Below, in pieces: positions 5,351 through 12,446 of a stretch of DNA of 17,253 nt (the stretch's first letter is position 1; each line of letters starts with the position of its first letter). The position numbers and the translations under genes are program-made. A model generated the notes under the pieces. The model did no database searches. It had not been told where the DNA came from and saw only the letters and a list, made by a program, of their open reading frames with translations. The stretch is from Haloarculaceae archaeon (GTDB taxonomy: Archaea; Halobacteriota; Halobacteria; Halobacteriales; Haloarculaceae). The stretch spans positions 1 through 17,253 of the forward strand of contig JAHENN010000310.1 of NCBI GenBank assembly GCA_018609665.1. Direction: 5' to 3'.

Positions 5351-5493
5351 CCCACACTCCGCCGGAAACGCGCCATTGCTCCGGGGTGGCGGGGGATGCT
5401 GCCCCTTCCTGTGACGGCGGCCGGCGGCGGAATCCAGCGACGGGAGCCGGATCGCCGGCCGAACGGTGTCGTGGCGAGCGTCGAGGCGACGGG

Positions 5494-5499
5494 CTTACG
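5494..5499 (+). promoter_or_regulatory. TATA-like box of the 116-aa Cys-motif gene
   Basis: CTTACG lies 25-30 nt upstream of the GTG at 5524, in otherwise GC-only surroundings. This is the spacing of a leaderless promoter. Confidence 0.4.
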
Positions 5500-5523
5500 C
5501 CGCGGCGTCACCTCGGTTCGGCC

Positions 5524-5874
5524 GTGACCACGTCGGTACACCAGCTGGACGACGGGGCGTGGCTCAGCGTCAACGACTCCCGCGAGGTGAACGTGAGCGA
5601 CCTCTGGTGGCTCGCACGGCAGGAGTTCTGCGGCTGCGAGATGGCCGACTTCCTCGCGGAGGGGTTCGTCGAGGTCGGCGTCGACCACCCGAACGTGGAG
5701 GGCCGCATCGCCGGCCAGTGTATCGCCTGCGGCGAAAGCGGCGTGACCGACTGGCTGACGCTCGGCCGGGTCGTCGACCCCGACGGGGGAGAGTTCTACG
5801 CCGTCGATCCCTCGAGCGTCCACGTCCCCGAGCGACGGCACCGGCTCGCCCGCTCCGCCGCCGCCGAACAATGA
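5524..5874 (+). CDS. Conserved-looking 116-aa protein with CxC and CxxC motifs
   Basis: The GTG at 5524 opens a 116-residue soluble protein (VTTSVHQLDDGAWLSVNDSR onward). It carries F-C36-G-C38-E and, 27 residues later, Q-C66-IA-C69-G, four cysteines arranged as a possible zinc or Fe-S site. Between them lies WWLARQEF and a short amphipathic stretch. GTG was chosen because a TATA-like CTTACG lies 25-30 nt upstream and no ATG is available. The gene ends 82 nt before the siroheme reductase, on the same strand but with that gene's own TATA box between them. The order suggests, without proving, a role linked to nitrite/sulfite reduction, for example as an electron-transfer partner or a metal-binding accessory. 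I do not recognise the family. Confidence 0.7.
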   Translation: MTTSVHQLDDGAWLSVNDSREVNVSDLWWLARQEFCGCEMADFLAEGFVEVGVDHPNVEGRIAGQCIACGESGVTDWLTLGRVVDPDGGEFYAVDPSSVHVPERRHRLARSAAAEQ

Positions 5875-5929
5875 GCAGCAATTGCCGGTAGGGGCGAGAC
5901 GCGGGGAGGCTTGACAAGACGGTCGGTTG

Positions 5930-5935
5930 TTTATG
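5930..5935 (+). promoter_or_regulatory. TATA box of the nitrite/sulfite reductase gene
   Basis: TTTATG lies 22-27 nt before the ATG at 5957. It decides the start: the upstream in-frame ATGs at 5927 and 5933 lie before or within the promoter element, so a leaderless transcript from about 5957 begins with MASKVEGWKD. Confidence 0.65.
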
Positions 5936-5956
5936 AGTTCCGCTGTAGCCATCTGT

Positions 5957-7693
5957 ATGGCTAGCAAGGTCGAAGGCTGGAAGGACGAGGTCTACGGCGA
6001 GGAGGTCCGTGACCATCTCCTCCGGTTCGCCGAGGAAGGATGGAGCGCCATCCCGGACGAGGAACACGACGCCTGGTTCGAGCGGTTCAAGTGGTGGGGG
6101 CTGTACCACCAGCGGAAGGGCCAGGAGTCGTACTTCATGATGCGCGTCGGGACGCCGAACGGCCGGATGACGCCGGAACAGCTCCGCGTCGTCGGCGAGA
6201 TCGCCCGCGACTACGCCACCGGCCCGGTCGACAACCCCGAGTTCGGCGACGCCTACTGCGACTGGACGACCCGTCAGTCCATCCAGATGCACTGGATCCA
6301 GCTGCAGGACGTCCCCGAGATCTTCGAGAAGCTGGAGGCCAACGACCTCTCGACGATGCAGGCCTGCGGCGACTCCTGGCGGAACATCGTCGGCTCGCCG
6401 ATGGCCGGCCGCGACGCCGACGAGCACGTCAACGCCTGGCCCGTCATCAAGGAGCTCAACGAGACGTTCAAGGGCAACGACGACCACGCGAACCTCCCCC
6501 GGAAGTGGAAGGTCGCCGTCACCGGCGACACCCGCGGCTCCGGACAGGCCGAGATCAACGACCTCGGCTTCGAGCCGGCGACGAAGGACGGCCGGAAGGG
6601 GTTCAACGTGAAGGTCGGCGGCGGCCTCTCCCGGAAGGAGCCCCGCTTCGCCCGCGACATCGACGTCTTCGTCACGCCCGAAACCGTCCCCGACGTCGCC
6701 GGCGGCCTCTCGGCGCTGTTCCGCGACCACGGCGACCGCGACGACCGGTTCAACGCCCGCATCAAGTTCCTCGTCGACGAGTGGGGCACCGAGAAGCTCC
6801 GGCGCGTCCTCCAGGAGGACTACGTCGACTTCGAGCTCCCGACGGCCGGCGAGGACCTCCGCGAGGAGTACACCTACAACGCCGGTCGCGCCGACGAACA
6901 GGGCGACTACGTCGGCGTCCACGACCAGGTCGACGGCCAGAACTTCGTCGGCCTGTCGGTGCTCGTCGGCCGGATGGGCGCCGAGGACGTCATCGAACTG
7001 GCCGACCTCGCCGAGAAGTACGGCTCCGAACTCGTCGGGCTGACCCAGCGGCAGAACATCGTCGTCGGCGACATCGCCGACGAGGACCTCGATGACTTCC
7101 TCGCCGAGCCGCTGCTGGAGCACTACTCGCCGGACCCCCACCCGTTCATGCGGGGCTCCATCGCCTGCACCGGCACGGAGTACTGCTCGCTGTCCATCGT
7201 CGAGACGAAGAACCGGATGGTCCGGTACGCGCGGTGGCTGAAGAGCAACGTCGAACTGCCCGACGGCGTCGAGGACTTCCACATCCACCTGTCGGGCTGT
7301 ACGGCCTCCTGTGCCCAGCCGCAGATCGCCGACATCTCGCTGCGCGGTATGAAGACCCGCAAGAACGGCGAGCCGGTCGAGGCGTTCGACATCGGGCTGG
7401 GCGGCGGCCTCGGCGAGAACCCCCAGTTCGCCGACTGGGTCGAGATGCGCGTCGCCGCCGACGAGGTGCCCGGCTACATCCGGAACCTGCTGTCCGTCTA
7501 CGAGGAGCGCCGCAACGAGGGCGAGTCGTTCCGCGAGTTCATTGCCCGCCACACCGACGACGAACTGAACGGCCTCGCCGAGCCCGAGGAGACCTCCTAC
7601 GAGGACCACTACCTCGGCAACACGAAGATGACGTGGTACCCCTACGCCGACGACAGCGAGATGGACGCCGCGCCGACGCCGGCCGACGACTGA
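5957..7693 (+). CDS. Ferredoxin-type nitrite/sulfite reductase (siroheme, [4Fe-4S])
   Basis: A 578-aa enzyme of the siroheme-dependent assimilatory nitrite/sulfite reductase family, catalysing six-electron reduction of nitrite to ammonium or sulfite to sulfide in the cytoplasm, probably with ferredoxin as donor. It shows the two-fold repeat of ferredoxin-like and siroheme domains. TTRQSIQMHWIQLQD (104-118) and CGDSWRNI (137-144) belong to the first half, and PRKWKVAVTGD (181-191) supplies substrate/siroheme lysines. The cluster ligands are C404-x5-C410 (ACTGTEYCSLS) and C448-x3-C452 (SGCTASC). The length fits the family. Nitrite and sulfite versions are hard to separate by eye; no nitrate reductase or transporter gene lies nearby, which slightly favours a sulfite role, but this is inference. 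ATG 5957 was chosen over 5927 because of the TATA box at 5930-5935. Confidence 0.93.
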   Translation: MASKVEGWKDEVYGEEVRDHLLRFAEEGWSAIPDEEHDAWFERFKWWGLYHQRKGQESYFMMRVGTPNGRMTPEQLRVVGEIARDYATGPVDNPEFGDAYCDWTTRQSIQMHWIQLQDVPEIFEKLEANDLSTMQACGDSWRNIVGSPMAGRDADEHVNAWPVIKELNETFKGNDDHANLPRKWKVAVTGDTRGSGQAEINDLGFEPATKDGRKGFNVKVGGGLSRKEPRFARDIDVFVTPETVPDVAGGLSALFRDHGDRDDRFNARIKFLVDEWGTEKLRRVLQEDYVDFELPTAGEDLREEYTYNAGRADEQGDYVGVHDQVDGQNFVGLSVLVGRMGAEDVIELADLAEKYGSELVGLTQRQNIVVGDIADEDLDDFLAEPLLEHYSPDPHPFMRGSIACTGTEYCSLSIVETKNRMVRYARWLKSNVELPDGVEDFHIHLSGCTASCAQPQIADISLRGMKTRKNGEPVEAFDIGLGGGLGENPQFADWVEMRVAADEVPGYIRNLLSVYEERRNEGESFREFIARHTDDELNGLAEPEETSYEDHYLGNTKMTWYPYADDSEMDAAPTPADD

Positions 7694-7765
7694 ACGCCGG
7701 CGGTCGGCCTCGTCCCGTGGTCGAGGCTCGTCTCGCCGCGCCGTGAACGGTACCGGCGAGGGAGA

Positions 7766-7771
7766 TTTACG
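7766..7771 (+). promoter_or_regulatory. TATA-like box of the oxidoreductase fusion gene
   Basis: TTTACG lies 22-27 nt upstream of the GTG at 7793, in the 99-nt gap after the reductase gene. This supports a separate leaderless transcript and the GTG start. Confidence 0.5.
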
Positions 7772-7792
7772 CCTGGCCCTCCCCGTGTTTCT

Positions 7793-9781
7793 GTGACCGT
7801 CAACTGTCTGTTCGTCGGGGCCGGCGACATCGCGGACGCCTACGCCGCCGGCCTGGACGGAACCACACTCTCCCTCGCCGGCGTCTGCGACCTCGACGCC
7901 GACCGGGCAACGGAGCTGGCCGAGGCTCACGGGGCGCGAGCGTTCACCGACGTCGACGCCGCCCTCGGTGACGTCGAGGCGCCGCTCGTGGTGAACCTCA
8001 CGAGCCACGCCGCCCACGCCGACGTGACCGAGCGCGCGCTCGCGGCCGACCGGCACGTCTACTCGCAGAAACCGCTCGCGCTCGACGCCGAGCGCGCGGC
8101 CGACCTGCTCTCGCTCGCACGCGACCGCGGGCTGGCACTCGGGTGCGCGCCCGAGTCCCACCGCGGACCCACCCAGCGGCGGGCGGCCCGTCTCCTCGCC
8201 GACGGCCGACTCGGGCCGGTCGGGCTCGTCTACGCACACGCACACGCGGGCCGAATCACCGACTGGCACGACGACCCGTCGTCGTTTCTCGAGGTCGGCC
8301 CGCTGTACGACGGCGCCGTCTACCCGCTGTCGCTGCTGGTGTCGTGGTTCGGCCCGGTCGACCGGGTCCGGACCGCCGACGCGGTCGACGTCTGGCCCGA
8401 CCGCGAGTCCCGTCGCCCGTCGGCGCCGAGCCACGTCGAGGCGACGCTGTCGTTCGTCGACGGCCCCGTCGTCCGGCTGACGGCGAGCTTCTACGCCCCC
8501 CACCGGGGACGGGAGTTCTACGGCCTCGAACTCCACGGGGACGACGGCTCGCTGTACCTCGACGGCGCGGGGGCGATGGCCGACGACCCGGAGGCCGTCC
8601 GGTTCGGCCGCGCCGGCCGCGAGTACACCCCCGTCCCGGCACAGACGCCGACCGAGTCGCTCGGGTACGTCGACGCCGTCGCCCGGCTCGCGGAGGCGGT
8701 CGACGCGGGCAGGCGGCCACGGGCATCCGCACGGCGGGCCGCACACGTCGTCGCCGTCTGCAACGGCATCGAGCGGGCCGCCCAGGAGTGCGGCCCGGTA
8801 TCGGTCCGTGACTTCGCCGCGACGGCGGTTCCGACGCCCGCGCCGACGGTCCGGCCGCCGTCGACGGGAGACGACGGCCGCCCGACCGGCTCGGGCGCCG
8901 CACTCCGGCTCCCGCCGGTCGGCTTCGGCTGTTCGCGCTACCGCGACGGCGAGTACGTCGACCGCGCGGACTCCATCGAACAGGCGCTGGACGCCGGCTA
9001 CCGGCTGCTGGACTCCGCGGAGCTGTACGGCAACGAGTTCCGCATCGGCGACCGCCTGGCCGCACCCGGCGCCCCGGACCGCGACCGCGTCTTCCTTCTC
9101 GGGAAGGTCTGGCGGACCAACCACCGCCGCGAGCACCTCCTGGAGGCCTGCTCGGGGAGCCTCGAGGAACTCGGCGTCGACGCCTTCGACTGCTACACGC
9201 TCCACTGGCCCGAGGCCTGGGCCCACCGGGGGCCGCTCTCGCGGCTCGCCGAGAGACCCGTCGAAAAGCAGGAGGCGCTGACGTTCCCCGAGGACGCGAA
9301 CGGGAACGTCGAGACCGCCGACGTCTCGCTGGAGCGTGCGTGGGCGAACCTGGAGGCGGTCCACGAGCGCGGGTTGACCCGGACGCTCGGGGTCTGTAAC
9401 GTCAGCGTCGCACAACTGGACCGGATTCTCGACGTCTGCACGATACCGCCGGCGGTCGTGCAGGTCGAGCGGCACCCCTACCGACCGCGGACCGACCTCG
9501 TCCGGCGGTGTCGCGACCTGGGCATCCGCGTGGTCGCCCACTCGCCGCTGTCCGCGCCGGGGCTGCTCGACGAGCCGGTCCTCGCGGCCGTCGGCGAGGA
9601 ACACGGCCTCCCGCCGGCCGGGGTCGTCCTCGCCTGGAACGCCACCCGCGGGGTCGTTCCCATCCCGTCGAGCACGACGCCTGACCACATCGTGGCGAAC
9701 GCCAGGGCGGTCGGTCGGCGGCTGGACGACGACGCCCTCGCCCGCATCGACGCGCTCGAGGACCCCTCGTTCGAGCGCTGA
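7793..9781 (+). CDS. Fused GFO/IDH/MocA-type oxidoreductase and aldo/keto reductase
   Basis: One uninterrupted 662-aa protein with two NAD(P)-dependent modules. Residues 1-345 are GFO/IDH/MocA-like: a Rossmann start LFVGAGDIADAYAAG (6-20), Asp33/Asp35 after strand 2, and SQKPLAL (91-97), the counterpart of the family's EKP motif with its Lys93. The usual His of the third motif seems absent (GPLYDGAVYPLS, 169-180). Residues 346-370 are a Pro/Thr/Gly-rich linker. Residues 371-662 are an aldo/keto reductase with all four catalytic residues: Asp407 and Tyr412 (LLDSAELYGNE), Lys438 (LLGKVW) and His471 (LHWPEAW). VQVERHPY (557-564) and a cofactor-site PIPSSTTPDHIVAN (623-636) follow. Such enzymes act on sugars, inositols or other carbonyl compounds; the substrate is unknown. 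The GTG start fits both the Rossmann N-terminus and the TATA box. The gene converges with the lipase-like gene. Confidence 0.9.
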   Translation: MTVNCLFVGAGDIADAYAAGLDGTTLSLAGVCDLDADRATELAEAHGARAFTDVDAALGDVEAPLVVNLTSHAAHADVTERALAADRHVYSQKPLALDAERAADLLSLARDRGLALGCAPESHRGPTQRRAARLLADGRLGPVGLVYAHAHAGRITDWHDDPSSFLEVGPLYDGAVYPLSLLVSWFGPVDRVRTADAVDVWPDRESRRPSAPSHVEATLSFVDGPVVRLTASFYAPHRGREFYGLELHGDDGSLYLDGAGAMADDPEAVRFGRAGREYTPVPAQTPTESLGYVDAVARLAEAVDAGRRPRASARRAAHVVAVCNGIERAAQECGPVSVRDFAATAVPTPAPTVRPPSTGDDGRPTGSGAALRLPPVGFGCSRYRDGEYVDRADSIEQALDAGYRLLDSAELYGNEFRIGDRLAAPGAPDRDRVFLLGKVWRTNHRREHLLEACSGSLEELGVDAFDCYTLHWPEAWAHRGPLSRLAERPVEKQEALTFPEDANGNVETADVSLERAWANLEAVHERGLTRTLGVCNVSVAQLDRILDVCTIPPAVVQVERHPYRPRTDLVRRCRDLGIRVVAHSPLSAPGLLDEPVLAAVGEEHGLPPAGVVLAWNATRGVVPIPSSTTPDHIVANARAVGRRLDDDALARIDALEDPSFER

Positions 9782-9820
9782 GCCGACGGCGTGGCGTCGA
9801 GTCCTCCTCCAGCCCCCGAG

Positions 9821-9829
9821 AAAAGAAGA
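9821..9829 (-). terminator. Possible T-rich terminator of the lipase-like gene
   Basis: The reverse strand reads TCTTCTTTT, a T/C-rich run after a GC-rich stretch, in the 183-bp gap between the convergent genes and about 135 nt past the lipase stop. Archaeal termination often occurs at T-tracts. The evidence is composition and position only. Confidence 0.25.
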
Positions 9830-9964
9830 CGGGTGGACCGAAACGGCGAGCGCCGCGAGGGCGTTCGAGGTGACGACGTCGAAGAAAGCGCGAACTGACC
9901 GAACCACTCACTACACCCCCCGTATCGAGCGAACCGGTACGGCGCGACGGTTCCGACGGACGAC

Positions 9965-11281
9965 TCAGAGCTCGCCGCCGACGACGTAGAACCCGGTCGT
10001 GGTGTCGGGCACCGCGGCCCACCGGGTCGCGTCGGGACGCCGGATCTCCGCGGGGCCGAACTCGTAGCGGCCGGAATCCTCGGGCACGTCGACGAAGTAC
10101 TCCAGGTCGTAGCTGCCGGCCGGTCCCTCGAAGTAGACCTCCCGGACGCCGAGGTGCGGGCGCGGCGCGACGGCGGTGATGGCCTCGGTTTCGACGTAGA
10201 CGTCGGCGGTGTACGGCACTCGGTCGCGGAGCAGGACGGGCGCCCCGGCGTCGATCGACAGCCCGACCCGGGCGGTGCCGCCCTCGACGTAGACGCTGCC
10301 GCCGGTCTCGCGGGACCCGGTGGCGTCGACCTCGGTCGGACGGTCCGGTCGGCCGGCGTCGGAGTCGGTGACCCACCGGTAGATGAACTCGATGGCCCGC
10401 TCGCTGGCGCGGGCGGCGTTATGGGCCCGCGCCGAGAGGACGACGTTGGCCTCGGCGCCTTCGAGTTCGGGGCTGTCGGGGTTGTCGGCGTAGAAGTAGT
10501 CCAGGTTCCCGCGGATGGTGTAGTAGTCGACGTCGCCGGGCGTCTCCGACGGGTTGTTGAGCCGGTGCAGCGGGCCGCCGGGGGCGGTGCAGTCCGGCGA
10601 GATGAACCCGCAGACGCGGTTGGCGCCGGGGCCCTGCTCGCAGCCGGGGCCGCAGGTCGAGGTGCCCTCGTTGGCGCCGGCACAGCCGACGAACGTGTCG
10701 ACGACGTCGTACCGCGGGCCGACGCCGACGTCGAACCGCTCGTCGACGCCGGCGAAGGCGTCGCTGTCGGCCATCCAGAACCGGACGCCGGTGACGCCGA
10801 GGCTGTGGCTCACCACGTCGACGGTGTCGGCGCCGGTGTAGTCGAGGACGTTCGCCACGAAGTCGTCCAGTTGTCGGGCCATCTCGTCGTGGGTGGCACT
10901 TTCGTTCTCGAAGGTGATCGACCACAGCTGGTCGCCGCCGTAGCCGCGCCGCAGGTAGCGGGTGGCGTGGTCCGACCAGTCGCAGGCGTCGCGGGTGTTG
11001 CCGTGGACGAAGACGACGGGGTTCTCGCCGCCCGGCAGCCCCGGGTCGGTGGCGTGGTACTCGTGGCCGCCCCAGCCGCCGTAGGCGCCGCCGGTGTCGA
11101 ACGGCAGGTAGCGGTCGTCGGTGCGGTCGACGTCGCACCCGGTGCCGCCGAGGCCGGCGAAGGGGTTGCCCTCGACGTCGTCGTGGTTCGCGGCGGCGGT
11201 GCCGGTCGCCGCCAGCGCGCCCGTCGCGGTCGCCGCCCGCAGGAACCGCCGCCGGTCGAAGCCGGGAACTGGGTCGCTCAT
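9965..11281 (-). CDS. Tat-exported lipase/esterase-like alpha/beta hydrolase
   Basis: A 438-aa secreted protein starting MSDPVPGFDRRRFLRAATAT. The twin-arginine motif DRRRFLR (9-15), an Ala-rich hydrophobic segment and TAAAN (28-32) form a Tat signal peptide without a lipobox Cys, so release outside the cell is likely. The catalytic part has PVVFVHGNT (88-96, oxyanion-hole HG) and VVSHSLGVTG (156-165, nucleophile Ser160), as in lipases. A plausible acid is among D261, D266 and D269, and the plausible His is 287 (ARAHNAA). Residues 200-231 hold five cysteines, suggesting disulfides suited to an extracellular enzyme. The last 120 residues (TGGSVYVEGGTARVGLSIDA onward) look like a beta-sandwich accessory domain. 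The substrate (lipid, polyester or other ester) is unknown. The TATA-like TTTTTA 24-29 nt upstream supports ATG 11281. Confidence 0.85.
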   Translation of the reverse strand: MSDPVPGFDRRRFLRAATATGALAATGTAAANHDDVEGNPFAGLGGTGCDVDRTDDRYLPFDTGGAYGGWGGHEYHATDPGLPGGENPVVFVHGNTRDACDWSDHATRYLRRGYGGDQLWSITFENESATHDEMARQLDDFVANVLDYTGADTVDVVSHSLGVTGVRFWMADSDAFAGVDERFDVGVGPRYDVVDTFVGCAGANEGTSTCGPGCEQGPGANRVCGFISPDCTAPGGPLHRLNNPSETPGDVDYYTIRGNLDYFYADNPDSPELEGAEANVVLSARAHNAARASERAIEFIYRWVTDSDAGRPDRPTEVDATGSRETGGSVYVEGGTARVGLSIDAGAPVLLRDRVPYTADVYVETEAITAVAPRPHLGVREVYFEGPAGSYDLEYFVDVPEDSGRYEFGPAEIRRPDATRWAAVPDTTTGFYVVGGEL

Positions 11282-11304
11282 CGCCCGCCCCTGCGCCGGT
11301 GTCG

Positions 11305-11310
11305 TAAAAA
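11305..11310 (-). promoter_or_regulatory. TATA-like box of the lipase-like gene
   Basis: The reverse strand reads TTTTTA followed by CG, 24-29 nt before the ATG at 11281. It is the only AT run on that side of the 270-bp divergent gap. Confidence 0.6.
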
Positions 11311-11419
11311 CGCGTTGTGACAAACCCGTCCAACTCGGGCGGGGTCGGCGCGCGGGTCGGCCGTTCGACTCCCAGCCGGCGGGCTGACGGAGGCGGCCGG
11401 CACCCACCGTCGGTCGGCA

Positions 11420-11441
11420 CGTCCGGCGACGGGACCGGACG
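11420..11441. repeat. GC-rich inverted repeat in the divergent promoter region (7-bp arms)
   Basis: CGTCCGG (11420-11426) and CCGGACG (11435-11441) are perfect arms with an 8-nt spacer. In DNA this rich in G and C such a repeat can arise by chance, so the significance is low without conservation. Confidence 0.3.
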
Positions 11442-11473
11442 GACGAGGCCGTCGGGGCGGGTGACGGCGCCAG

Positions 11474-11494
11474 CGCGGGCCGCCTCGGCCCGCG
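11474..11494. repeat. Perfect 9-bp palindrome with 3-nt loop upstream of the HTH gene
   Basis: CGCGGGCCG-CCT-CGGCCCGCG lies 58 nt before the ATG at 11552 and about 26 nt before its TATA box. It lies between two divergent genes, so it is not a terminator of either. An operator or regulator site is possible; chance in GC-only DNA is the alternative. Confidence 0.4.
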
Positions 11495-11520
11495 GGAGCG
11501 GGCCCGGGGCGTGGTGAACG

Positions 11521-11526
11521 GTTATG
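11521..11526 (+). promoter_or_regulatory. TATA-like box of the Bat-type regulator gene
   Basis: GTTATG lies 26-31 nt before the ATG at 11552, with no other AT-rich element in the gap on this side. Confidence 0.5.
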
Positions 11527-11551
11527 TGCGTGGACCCGAAACGATGGAGTC

Positions 11552-12256
11552 ATGCTGGACGTCACCATGGAGATGGAGCAGTTCGACTGCCCCTTCATCG
11601 ACACGACCGTCGACCACGAGGTGGCGTTCTCGACGATGCACTGGCAGCTCGACGCGGCCGCCGAGGAGCTGGAGACCCGCCTCGTCGTCGAGGGGGCCGA
11701 CAGGGGCGCGCTCGACAACGGGCTGTCGGCGCTGCGGGCCCACGAGAACATGACCGACTACCGGCTGTTCACCAGGCAGGGCGACACCGCGATGATCCGG
11801 GCGGTCATCGAGGAGACCGACGCCATGGAGACCATCCACGAGGGCGGCGGCTACATCACCGGGCCGTTCCACATCGAGGGCGGCTCCGAGCGGTGGCAGG
11901 TCGGCTTCGACGACGGCGGAACCGCCGACGAGACCCTGTACGAGCTCGACAAGAACAACGAGTACGAGGTCACCGCCCGCTCGGACCTGGAGCTGGACCA
12001 GCTGTTCGACGTGCTGACGAACGCCGACGCGGCGACGACGATGCTGGACGTCTGCCGGTCGCTGTCGGCCGTCGAAAGAGAGACGGTCCAGGCCGCCGCC
12101 GAGGCGGGCTACTTCGACAGCCCGCGGCAGGCGACGCTGTCGACGCTGGCAGAGGAGTTCGGCGTCTCGACGACCGCCGTCTCGAAGAACATGCGCCGCG
12201 GCGAGCGGAAGGTGCTCGGCGGGCTGGTCGAGGCGCTCGAGCAGGTCGACGACTGA
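11552..12256 (+). CDS. Bat-type (HTH_10) transcriptional regulator
   Basis: A 234-aa protein of the haloarchaeal bacterio-opsin-activator-like HTH group. Residues 1-160 form an alpha/beta sensor-like region typical of these regulators, with no recognisable PAS or GAF motif. The C-terminal DNA-binding part begins LSAVERETVQAAAEAGYFDS (171-190) and continues as TLAEEFGVSTTAVSKNMRRG (198-217), the characteristic HTH_10 layout: conserved YF-[DS]-x-PR, then a helix-turn-helix. Such proteins bind DNA as transcription factors responding to redox, oxygen, light or metabolites; the signal here is unknown. It is divergent from the lipase-like gene and 190 nt upstream of an esterase gene, so either could be a target. 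The GTTATG box supports the ATG at 11552; an internal Met6 or Met8 is possible but less well placed. Confidence 0.9.
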   Translation: MLDVTMEMEQFDCPFIDTTVDHEVAFSTMHWQLDAAAEELETRLVVEGADRGALDNGLSALRAHENMTDYRLFTRQGDTAMIRAVIEETDAMETIHEGGGYITGPFHIEGGSERWQVGFDDGGTADETLYELDKNNEYEVTARSDLELDQLFDVLTNADAATTMLDVCRSLSAVERETVQAAAEAGYFDSPRQATLSTLAEEFGVSTTAVSKNMRRGERKVLGGLVEALEQVDD

Positions 12257-12375
12257 CGTACGGGCGTCGCGGGCGACAGGTCGGCGACGACCGGCGGGCG
12301 CCCACGGGCGGCGGACGACCCCGGCAGAGCGACCCGGGCGCCGTACGGGACCGACGGTTGATACTCGAACCCGCC

Positions 12376-12383
12376 GTTTTTCG
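12376..12383 (+). promoter_or_regulatory. Possible TATA-like element of the esterase gene
   Basis: GTTTTTCG is the only T-rich run in the 190-nt gap. It would place transcription near 12402-12410, giving about 40 nt of leader before the ATG at 12447, or a leaderless message if the in-frame TTG at 12402 were used. Confidence 0.4.
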
Positions 12384-12446
12384 ATGCGGCAGTCGTGACG
12401 TTTGTGGCATGCAACGTCGGAGGCCGCGGACGGCCGGGAGGCGAAC

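Noticed and set aside
5570..9907. A 1445-codon open frame on the minus strand
   Set aside because: It lies antisense to two clear genes (siroheme reductase and oxidoreductase fusion), has no recognisable motif, and shows the Arg/Val/Gly/Asp-rich, repetitive composition of a GC-rich shadow frame.
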